Below are positions 10,701-18,948 of a stretch of DNA of 64,000 bases, in pieces (position 1 is the stretch's first letter; each line of letters opens with the position of its first letter). The translations under genes and the position numbers were made by a program. Origin of the DNA: Muntiacus reevesi (lineage: Eukaryota; Chordata; Mammalia; Artiodactyla; Cervidae); the NCBI RefSeq assembly GCF_963930625.1, contig NC_089249.1:183542275-183606274 (forward strand), given 5' to 3'. The notes under the pieces were generated by a model, which worked only from the letters and a program-made list of their open reading frames with translations, did not search any database and was not told the DNA's origin.

Positions 10701-10989
10701 GTTTCTCAGCTGAAATCACTTTCAGCTCCAGGAGGGGAAGTGCCTTTCCTAATGTCACACAGCAAGCTGGTCAGCACTCAGAGCTGGCTCCTCCCATGTT
10801 TTACTCGGTTCAGCAGTCTGGCTGTCTGTCCCTTCTCCATCCTCTAACTCCAGACCACCTGCTTCTCAGTTGCCCTTCCTGCCCTTATGTGGCCCTTCTA
10901 GGGGCAGTGCAGCCCTGGCCTGCTCCCATATTTACCTGGCCTAGCCTCCAGATTAACAGTTGGGCACAGCAGTGGGCAAACTTGTCAGC

Positions 10990-11100
10990 ATGTCTGAAGA
11001 GTGATGATGGAAAAAATTCTGGAAATGAACAATGGTGATGGTTGTACAACAATGTGAATTTCACTTATTGACACTGAATTGTATATTTTAAAATTATGAA
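10990..11100 (+). repeat. L1M-type 3' end fragment
   Basis: CAATGGTGATGGTTGTACAAC and CACTGAATTGTATATTTTAA are typical of the 3' end of old L1M elements. A similar piece (AATTGTACACTTTAAATGGG) resumes at about 14510, on the far side of the BovB block, so the BovB pair may have landed in or next to this element. Confidence 0.5.
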
Positions 11101-11189
11101 CTGATCCCAGATGAAGGGTGGAGGATCCCAAAACTTCGGCCCTGAACTCAGACAGGCTGGAGTTGGAATCCCTGTAGCAGTACTCATAC

Positions 11190-12860
11190 ACAGAGAACTA
11201 TACATAAAAGATCTTCATGACCCAGATAACCACAATGATGTGATCACTCACCTAGAGCCAGACATCCTGGAATGTGAAGTCAAGCGGACCTTAAGGAAGC
11301 ATGACCACAAACAAAGCTAGTGGAGGTGATGGGATTCCAGTTGAGCTATTTCAAATCCTAAAAGATGATGCTGTGAAAGTGTTGCACTCAATATGCCAGC
11401 AAATTTGGACAACTCAGCAGTTGCCATAGGACTGGAAGAGGTTGGTTTGCACTCCAATCCCACAGAAAGGCAATGCCAAAGAATGCTCACACTACCACAC
11501 AACTGTGGTCATCTCACACACTAGCAAAGTAATGCGCAAATTCTCCAAGCCAGGATTCAACAGTACGTGACCTGAGAACTTCCAGATATTCAAGCTGGAT
11601 TTAGAAAAGGCAGAGGAACCGGAGATCAAATTGCCTACATCTGTTGGATTATCAAAAAAGCAAGAGAGTTCCAGAAAAACATCTACTTCTGCTTTGTTGA
11701 CTATGCCAAAGATTTTGACCATGTGGATCACAATAAACTGGAAAATTCTGAAAGATGGGAATACCAGACCTCCTGAGAAATCTGTATGCAGGTCAGGAAT
11801 CAACAGTTAGAACTGGACATGGAACAACAGACTGGTTCCAAATTGGGAAAGGGGTACATCAAGGCTGCATATTGTCACCCTGCTTATTTAACTTATATGC
11901 AGAGTACATACATGAAATGCTGGGCTAGAAGCTGGAATCAAGATTGCTGGGAGAAATATCAATAACCTCAGATATGCAGATGACACCACTCTTATGGCAG
12001 AAAGTAAAGAACTAAAGAGCCTCTTGATGAAAGTGAAAGAGAAGAGGGAAAAAGTTAGCTTAAAACTCAACATTCAGGGACTTTATGGATGGTCCAGAGG
12101 TTAAGAATCTGCCTTCCAGTGCTAGGGACGCAGGTTCGGTCCCTGGTCGGAGAAGCAAGATCCCACATGCCGCAGGGTGACTAAGCCTGGGTGTCCCAAC
12201 TACTGAGCCACGTGCTCTAGAGTTCCAGGACACAACAAGGGATCCCAAGTTGCTGCAACTAAGACCCGATGCAGCCAAATAAAAAAATAAACTTAAAAAA
12301 AACCCTCAACATTCAGAAAACTAAGATCATGGTACCCAGTCCCATCACTTCATGGCAAATAGATGGGGAAACAGTGGAAACAGTGGCTGACTTTATTTTT
12401 CTGGGCTCCAAAATCACTGCAGATGGTGCCTGCGGCCATGAAATTAAAAGACGCTTGCTCCTTTCCTTAAGGAAAGCTATGATCAACCTAGATAGCATAT
12501 TAAAAAGCAGAGACATTACTTTGCCAACACAGATCTGTCTAGTCACAGCTATGGTTTTTCCAGTGTCATGTATGGATGTGAGAGTTGGACTATAAGCGCT
12601 GAAGAATCGATGCTTTTGAACTGTGGTGTTGGAGAAGACTCTTGAGAGTCGCTTGGACTTCAAAGCAATCCAACCAGTCCATTCTAAAGGAAATCAGTCC
12701 TGAATTTTCATTGAAATGACTGATGCGGAAGCTGAAACTCCAATACTTTGGCCACCTGATGTGAAGAACTGACCTTGATGCTGGGAAAGATTGAAGGCGG
12801 GAGGAGTAGGGGATAACAGAGGGTGACATGGTTGGATGGCATCACTGACTCAATGGACTT
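11190..12860 (+). repeat. BovB (RTE-type) LINE, 5'-truncated, plus strand
   Basis: From AAGATCTTCATGACCCAGAT to GGCATCACTGACTCAATGGA this is the sense strand of BovB, covering the reverse transcriptase region and the 3' part, but not the far 3' terminus. Motif B of the RT (GVHQGC) falls near 11850-11870 and an intact YADD motif C at 11973-11984. Frameshifts and the SINE at 12078-12304 break it. It meets a second BovB of opposite orientation at about 12860. Confidence 0.93.
12078..12304 (+). repeat. CHR-type SINE nested in BovB, with target-site duplication
   Basis: Plus strand: GGACTTTATGGATGGTCCAG head, TTCGGTCCCTGGTCGG box, tail GATGCAGCCAAATAAAAAAA. The 12-base CTCAACATTCAG is duplicated at 12066-12077 and 12305-12316, so this SINE is younger than the BovB it splits. 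Confidence 0.94.
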
Positions 12861-13090
12861 GACTAGATGGACCTTTGTTGGCAAAGTAATGTCTCTGCTT
12901 TTTAATATGCTGTCTAGGTTGGTCATAACTTTCCTTCCAAGGAGTAAGCGTCTTCTAATTTCATGGCTGCAGTCACCATCTGCAGTGATTTTGGAGCCCC
13001 CAAAAATAACTTCTGTCATTGTTTCCCCATCTGTTTGCCATGAAGTGATGGGACCGGATGCCATGATCTTAGTTTTCTGAATGTTGAGCT

Positions 13091-13636
13091 TTAAGCCAAT
13101 TTTTTCACTTTCATCAAGAGGTTCTTTAGTTCTTCACTTTCTGTTAAAAGGGTCATGTCATTTGTGTATCTGAGGTTATTGATATTTCTCCTGGAAATCT
13201 TGATTCCAGCTTGGGGTTCATCCAGCCCAGCGTTTCTCTTGATGTACTCTGCATATAAGTTAAATAGGCAGGGTGACAATATGCAGCCTTGATGTACCCC
13301 TTTCCCTATTTGGAACCAGTCTGTTGTTCCATGTCCAGTTCTAACTGTTGCTTCCTGACCTGCGTACAGATTTCTCAGGAGGCAGGTCAGGCGGTCTGGT
13401 ATTCCCATCTCTTTCAGAATTTTCCAGAGTTTATTGTGAACCACACGGTCAAAGGCTTTGGCATAGTCAGTAAAGTAGAAATAGATGTTTTTCTGGAATT
13501 CTCTTGCTTTTTTGATCATCCAACGGATGTTGGCAATTTGATCTCTGGTTCCTCTGCCTTTTCTAAATCCAGCTTGAACATCTGGAAGTTCACAGTTCAC
13601 ATATTGTTGAAGCCTGGCTTGGAGAATTTTGAGCAT
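13091..13636 (-). pseudogene. BovB reverse transcriptase fragment (inactive)
   Basis: A 181-codon open segment of the BovB ORF2-like protein carrying the RT palm and fingers. Visible motifs in order: AGFRKGRGTRDQI (fingers), FTDYAKAFDRV (motif A, catalytic Asp in the DYAKAFD context), GVHQGCILSP (motif B) and LRYTNDMTLL in place of motif C. RTE elements normally have YADD there; the Ala and first catalytic Asp are replaced, so the enzyme would be dead even if made. The upstream part of the protein continues at 13807-14415 in another frame. The segment ends at a stop soon after KLA. Confidence 0.85.
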
Positions 13637-13806
13637 TACTCTACTAGCATGTGAGATGAATGCAATTTTGTGGTAGTTTGAACATCCTTTGGCATTGCCT
13701 TTCTTTGGAATTGGAATGAAAACTGACCTTTTCTAGTTCTGTGGCCACTGCTGAGTTTTCCAAATTTGCTGGTATATTGAGTGCAGCACTTTCACAGCAT
13801 CATCTT

Positions 13807-14415
13807 TTAGGATTTGAAATAGCTCAACTGGAATCCCATCACCTCCACTAGCTTGTTTGTAGTGATGCTTCCTAAGGCCCACTTGACTTCACATTCCAGG
13901 ATGTTTGGGTCTGGGGGAGTGATCACACCATCGTGATTATCTGGGTTGTGAAGATCTTTTTTATACAGTTCTTCTGTGTATTCTTGCCACCTCTTCTTAA
14001 TATCTTCTGCTTCTGTTAGGTCTATACCATTTATGTCCTTTATTGAGTCCATCTTTGCATGAAATGTTCCGTTGGTATCTCTAATTTTCTTGAAGAGATC
14101 TCTAGTCTTTCCCATTCTATTGTTTTCCTCTATTTCTTTGCACTGATCACTGAGGAAGGCTTTCTTATCTCTCCTTGCTGTTCTTTGGAACTCTGCATTC
14201 AGATGGGTATATCTTTCCTTTTCTCCTTTGCTTTTTGCTTCTCTTCTTTTCACAGCTATTTGTAAAGCCTCCCCAGACAGCCATTTTGCTTTTTTGCATT
14301 TCTTTTTCTTGGGGATGGTCTTGATCCGTGTCTCCTGTACAATGTCATGAACCTCCACCCATAGTTCATCAGGCACTCTGTCTTTCAGATGTAGTCCCTT
14401 AAATCTATTTCTCAC
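13807..14415 (-). pseudogene. BovB protein fragment upstream of the RT fingers
   Basis: A 202-codon open segment beginning MRNRFKGLHLKDRVPDELW, matching the BovB linker between endonuclease and RT (lysine-rich KKKKCKKAKWLSGEALQIA, then REAKSKGEKERYTHLNAEFQ). It ends EVMGFQLSYFKS at a stop, out of frame with the RT segment at 13091-13636. Element debris, not a host gene. Confidence 0.8.
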
Positions 14416-14508
14416 TTACACTGTATAATCGTAAGGGATTTGATTTAGGTCATACCTGAATGGTCTAGTGGTTTTTCCTACTTTCTTCTATTTAAGTCTG
14501 AATTTGGC

Positions 14509-14689
14509 AATAAAAAAATTGTACACTTTAAATGGGTTAATTTTATATGTGACATTTTTTAATGGGAGAGCTGGATAACCAGCATCTCTCAGGGTCCTTT
14601 GGGGATGTAGGATTTTATTCTATAAAAAGTCTCCTCTTACAGAAGAGCAAAGTTTACTAATCCCCACGACCCCCCAACAACCCCGGACC
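14509..14689. other. Short intergenic stretch before the CpG island
   Basis: Starts with an L1M-like 3' piece (AATTGTACACTTTAAATGGG, to ~14560), then unique AT-rich sequence grading into the ELL CpG island. Confidence 0.5.
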
Positions 14690-14871
14690 TACCTTAGGGA
14701 AGACCCAGCAGCGCAACCCAGCGTCCCATTCGCTCGCCGTTTGCATAGACACGCCCACTCACCCAGCCAGTCTCTGCTTCCGCGACCCCACGTGTTCTGC
14801 GCCGCCCTGTCCCCTCCACGCCCTCACTGGGGCTCTCCACAGAAGCCAAAGACGGAAGACTTGCATAGACC

Positions 14872-15225
14872 TCATAAATAATACATCACGTCAGCGGCTG
14901 GTGGGGCGGGGCTTCGACGCGCCTGGCTGAGTCAGGGTTATGAATAATACACATTGAGGCGGGGCCTGAAGGAGTGCGCGTGTCGGGGCGGAGTCCGGGC
15001 ACGGAAGTGGACGCCTCTGGGGCCTTGAGAGGTGGGGCCATCCATCCTTATGAATATGCAGAAATAAGGGGCGGTGACTGCGGGCCGCCTTCAGCCCGTA
15101 GCGCGGCGTGGCTAGCCGCGACTCATGAATAATGCAGGACGTCGGCGGGCAACGCGTCCCTGGCCCGGCCCTTGGGGGCGTGGCCAGCCGCGTCTCATGA
15201 ATAATGCAGTGCGTCAGCGGGCGGC
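14872..15225 (+). repeat. Five imperfect promoter modules with a TNATGAATAAT-like core
   Basis: Related cores occur at 14872 (TCATAAATAATACATC), 14938 (TTATGAATAATACACA), 15048 (TTATGAATATGCAG), 15123 (TCATGAATAATGCAG) and 15195 (TCATGAATAATGCAG). Each is followed within ~10-25 bases by GTCAGCGG- or GGGGCGG-type sequence. Spacings are 66, 110, 75 and 72 bases. The last two units are a near-exact 72-bp tandem duplication starting at about 15108 and 15180. The cores resemble composite POU/homeodomain half-sites, an inference only. Confidence 0.85.
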
Positions 15226-15287
15226 GAGGTGGGGCGTGGCCGGCGCGTCGCTGGCCCAGGAGCCGGGAAGCGGGGGGCGGGGGAGCG

Positions 15288-15311
15288 ATGGTCGCAAGAT
15301 GGCGGCGCTGA
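15288..15311 (+). CDS. Putative 7-codon uORF overlapping the ELL start
   Basis: ATG at 15288 with G at -3 and G at +4 opens a frame (MVARWRR) that stops at TGA 15309-15311, inside the ELL coding sequence and in a different frame. If the 5'UTR includes it, ribosomes that use it would terminate past the ELL AUG. It is only relevant if transcription starts upstream of 15288. Confidence 0.4.
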   Translation: MVARWRR

Positions 15312-15433
15312 AGGAGGATCGGAGCTACGGGCTGTCGTGCGGGCGGGTGAGCGACGGCAGCAAGGTGTCCGTGTTCCATGTGAAGCTCACCGACAGTGCC
15401 CTGAGGGCCTTCGAGAGCTACCGCGCCAGCCAG
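15299..15433 (+). CDS. ELL: ELL first coding exon (N-terminus of elongation factor)
   Basis: Encodes 45 residues from MAALKEDRSYGLSCGRVSDG through FHVKLTDSALRAFESYRASQ, ending on a codon boundary before GTGAGG at 15434. This is the distinctive N-terminus of ELL, which increases the catalytic rate of RNA polymerase II by suppressing pausing and is a subunit of the Super Elongation and Little Elongation Complexes. The N-terminal region is the part that contacts polymerase and EAF proteins. The ATG has A at -3 and G at +4. Start chosen because it is the annotated family start; an in-frame open extension to an upstream ATG at 15125 exists but those ATGs have weak contexts. The rest of the protein (Occludin/ELL C-terminal domain) is outside the window. 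Confidence 0.95.
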
Positions 15434-17737
15434 GTGAGGGACGGACTCGGCGCGGGCGTCGGGGCACAGGTCGGCCTCGCGCGCCCCTCTCCGCGGCGTC
15501 CTGGCTTGGGGGTGAGGGGTCCGGCGTCTGAGGTGTTGCTCGCCGGTTTCTGGGCCAGCGGGTGGGCGCATGTCCCACTCGGAGAGCGGGGAACCTCGGC
15601 TCGGGGAGGCGACCCTGGCGGTCGGCCGAGGGTGGCCGACGGGCCAGAACTCGCGCGCCGGATCCGGGGGGCGTCTTTGTCGGCACCTGGAGGCGTCCGG
15701 GCCTTTCCGGACTCACCCGGCACCTGGGCAGGAACTAGTTTTCTCACCTGACCAGGGCAGGGAGTGGAGGCAGCGCTGTCCGGGCACGGGAGGTGGGGGG
15801 TTAGGACTTCTCTGGCTGCTTGGCAGGGAGACTGGTAGGGATGGCTGACTGCGCTCCCGGGAACAGCTTTTCCGTCTAGGTCACTGGCAGGGTGGGTCAG
15901 TGGGTCACCGCTGTCGGGGCGCCTGTGGGGTCCTGTTCAGTTTGTGTGGGGAGGGTCTGTCTGCACATGGGGGCCGTCTTTGACGCTTTCCAGTGAGGCT
16001 CCTGGAGTTGGGTTCACTCATATTTCTTGGGAAGGGAAGTTTGGGCAGATCCTGACAGCGTTTCCCCAGCTCCCCAGGTGATCCTGAATCGCTGGACACC
16101 TTTAGGAAGAGGGAGTCTTTTGGTGGGGGGTTGCTGGCGTGGAGCCTTTCCTAGGCTGGAAGCCTGTGGTGGGCACCTGGGGAGGCACTCTGGCCACTGC
16201 ACCTGGCCGCTGACTCTCAAACTTCTCAGGGGCCGACTTGGGCCCTTCTGGGGAAGTTCGAGGTGTTTCAGTTCTGCCACCTGGCCCCCCGGGGAGAGGG
16301 TGTTGGGGATGGGTTTCTTTGCACCATCTCTCAAGGCCTGACTCGGGAGCACATCTGGGCCCGTGGTCAGAAACTGCTTCTTCCCATTTCTGTGTGTGTC
16401 ATGGCGCCCTCATCCTGTGTTGGCACAGAAGTTGCAGGTGCCCAGTGCTCAGGTCCTGAGGGGAAATGGTTGGGGGGGTCCTTTTCCTCTTTGCCTGGAA
16501 AGTAGGGACTTCAGAGCCTGTGGTTAGGGGGTTGGGTCTGGTGTCAGGTTCAGGGAGGCGCTGCCCTGTGTGTGTGTGTACTGGGGATGGGGGGGCCTCG
16601 GGCGGGTTAGGAGAGAGACTAACTAGGAAGGAATGTGGCTTTCTTCCTGCCCTGGACTTGTTCGGCACCATTAGCTAAGCCCGGAGTTTCTTTCCCTGTT
16701 CTGTTCCCAGTGCCCACCCCGCCCTGCTTCTCACTTTGGGGGGCAGTTTCCTTCCTCTCCTTGTGTCTCAGTTTCCCCTTCATTGAACTGGGAATTCATC
16801 CATTTTGGAAGAGCAAGCGCCCACCGTGTCCAAAAGGGGTTCCCCCAGGTGAGGCTGGGGTGCCCCTGCAGGTGAGGAGGAGGGGGCCGGGTGGCCAGCT
16901 GGAGCCTCCCTTCCTTGTGGAATCCCAGCCCAGAGTCTTTTTTCCCCCTGGGCAATTCTGACTCGTCCTGCAGGAAGGTGGGCTTTCCTCGAAACAGCTG
17001 GGGAAGAGCTCCTGCGTCGTGTAAATGAGGTGAGCTTGGCACCTGGTCACGGTGGCTTGGGAGCCCCGCCTTCCCTGCCATGCTGCCCTCCCTGGCTCCA
17101 GTCGCCCGGAAGGCCCGCCTGTGCGTCCACCTCATGCTGTCACGCTGCTATTTTTAATTTAGGGTGTTGGTTACATCCCTTAAGCTGGATATTCCTCCTG
17201 TGAGGGTGAAGGTATAACTGCAGACTCAAGTTTGTCCCACGCAGAGCCCAGCTGTGTGCGTCAGTGTTGATCAGCCAGAAGGGGCTCCCTGGCAGAGCTG
17301 CTCCTGCAAGCCGGTCGTGTTAACCTGACTGGTTGGGCTGAGTTTTGGGGGTGACTCAAACTTTCATTTTTCTCAGAGGCTGACAGGTGATTTAAGTTTC
17401 TTGGCAATTTTGTATTTAATCCCACCAGACAGGCGGTGTCGTGGACTGAGGTAAGGCCGGGGCAGCTCGGGCACTCAATGTTCTTGGGCGGTGGGCATGG
17501 GGAAGGTGACTGATGAACCTGTGCGACTACAGAAGTGCATTGGCTGTTAGCACAATATGTGTGTTGTTGCATCCTCATTTGTATGACTGTCACAGTTTAG
17601 AGTTTTCTCTTCTCTAGCGCTGCGGCTATATGGTTTGCCAGTGGGAACCTGTGGAGAGGGAGGGTTTTCACTTTTACTTTATGTTGTTCTTTATGTTGTA
17701 CTTTATGTTGTTAGTTTATGTTTATGTTTTACTTTAA
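15434..17737 (+). other. ELL: ELL intron 1, first part, non-repetitive
   Basis: Begins with the CpG-island shoulder (to about 15760), then GC-rich unique sequence. I recognise no exon, RNA gene or interspersed repeat. A conserved-looking T-rich block (CTGCTATTTTTAATTTAGGG near 17144) marks the end of the GC-rich part. Confidence 0.6.
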
Positions 17738-17958
17738 ATTGCCCCTTGGACAGCACAGGTTTGAAGTGCCCATTTGTACATGGGTTTTTTTTTTTTTCAC
17801 CAAACACGTACCGTAGTACTAGGGGACCCACGGTTGGTTGACTCTGCAGATGTGGAACTCAGGATATGGAGGGCCGACTATAAAGTTTATTCACAATTTT
17901 TGACTGTTAGAGGTTTGGTGCCCCTAACCCCGGTGTTGTTCAAGGGTGAGCTGTAATG
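17738..17958. mobile_element. Non-autonomous DNA transposon (MITE-like, Tigger/mariner class)
   Basis: Terminal inverted repeats: CCCCTTGGACAGCACAGG near 17742 and CCGGTGTTGTTCAAGGG near 17930, the second being nearly the reverse complement of the first. The interior carries CCCACGGTTGGTTGACTCTG and GGAGGGCCGACTA, typical of pogo/Tigger-related elements such as MER2. Flanking TA is compatible with TA target duplication. No transposase is encoded. Confidence 0.6.
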
Positions 17959-18630
17959 GCAAAGAGGTTTTACAAACTCAGATGTGGCAGGAAACTGGAG
18001 AGGAGCTTCCTTCAAAACTTTCTCTGTGGCTCCCAGGAGCCTGTAATCCTAGCTATTGGACTAGCCCAAGTAGGAGTCCCTGACAGCTCCCGTCTCCCGG
18101 GGGGTCTGGAGTCTGAGCTGTCTTTTGTAGACCCAGTGAGCAGCCCGGAACGTGGTGGAAGGTGAAGGTGAAGTTGCGCGTGGCTGCCACTGTCCAGACT
18201 GGGGTGTCGTGCGGTCTTGAGTGTGTCCCAAGGCACTCCCGTGGATCTCCCTTTTCGCTGTGATGGGTTATTTCCGGGAGAGAAGAGAGAGGACGTGTAA
18301 ACACAGCCCATCACTTCAGGATCGCATCATGGGTCTGTTCAGAGAAGTGTCCCTGATAGTGACTCTGAGGGAAGTGATCTTTGCTGGGGCATCTTCCTCG
18401 ATCACGTGGATATTTCATCATCAGATTTGATGGGTCTGTTGCTGAGTGACCCCCTCCTCTCCTGGATTATAAGTTTCTTGAGAGGAAGATGTTGTTGTTT
18501 AGGGAAAATTGAGGGCTCAGGGAAGGGCCCAAGAAACCTGCGAACTGGAGCCTGTCTGGGTTTGAATCTCTGCATCTCAGGCGTACCTGCGTGAGGCCTT
18601 GGTTCTGTGCCTGACCCCTCCCAGTCCAGC
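17959..18630 (+). other. ELL: ELL intron 1, unique stretch
   Basis: No exon or clear repeat. GGGTTTGAATCTCTGCATCTCAG near 18560 is faintly MIR-like. Confidence 0.5.
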
Positions 18631-18948
18631 TCCTCCTCCTCAGATATCTGAGGATCCCAGCGGCTGCTCTGGGTCCTTCTCCTCTTTAGGGCTATGAGTG
18701 TGCCAGTCCCTGCGCCCTCTTAGCTCCTAATCCCGCCCTCGGGGTTGGGGGTGTCTCAGTGCCCAATCCCGCTCTGAGCTCTGGATTCTTCTCTCGGGGC
18801 TGTGAGGGTCCTAGTACCTGAGCCCTCCGAGCACCCGGTCCTCCTCTCCGGACTCCGAGGGTCTCGGGCCCTGCCTGCTCTGAGCTCCGACTCCTCCTGG
18901 GGCTTTTGGCACGTGTGCAGCCCTGATCCCTCCCAGGGTCTCAGCACT
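18631..18948 (+). repeat. Degenerate ~54-bp minisatellite, about six units
   Basis: Units begin with TCCTCCTC/CTTCTCCTC-type starts at about 18631, 18676, 18731, 18787, 18841 and 18891. Each runs through a GGG(C/G)T(A/G)TGAGGGT-like segment, then CCCTGAGC or CCCTGCGC, then a CTCTGAGCTCC-like end. Spacing is 45-56 bases. Confidence 0.7.

Larger units (their letters stand above)
12861..14508 (-). repeat. BovB (RTE-type) LINE, minus strand, partial
   Basis: Reverse-complement BovB from CCTTTGTTGGCAAAGTAATG to CTGAATTTGGCAATAA, reaching further 5' than its neighbour copy and lacking the 3' terminus. It includes two long open segments (13091-13636 and 13807-14415) covering the RT and the region upstream of it. 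Confidence 0.94.
14690..15760 (+). promoter_or_regulatory. ELL: ELL CpG island and promoter region
   Basis: CpG-dense, GC-rich block that begins abruptly after AT-rich repeats and contains the ELL start codon. It holds several GC boxes (GGGGCGGGGC at about 14903-14912, GGGGCGTGGC at 15231-15240), ETS-like CGGAAG sites (14853, 15003) and CRE-like ACGTC motifs (14889, 15139). No TATA box is placed convincingly; TATGAATA-type motifs occur but as repeated modules. The transcription start cannot be fixed from sequence; 15210-15290 is my guess. Confidence 0.85.

Noticed and set aside
15048..15060. TATGAATA as a TATA box for ELL
   Set aside because: It is one of five repeated module cores and about 250 bases from the start codon within a CpG island; a TATA role cannot be argued from sequence.
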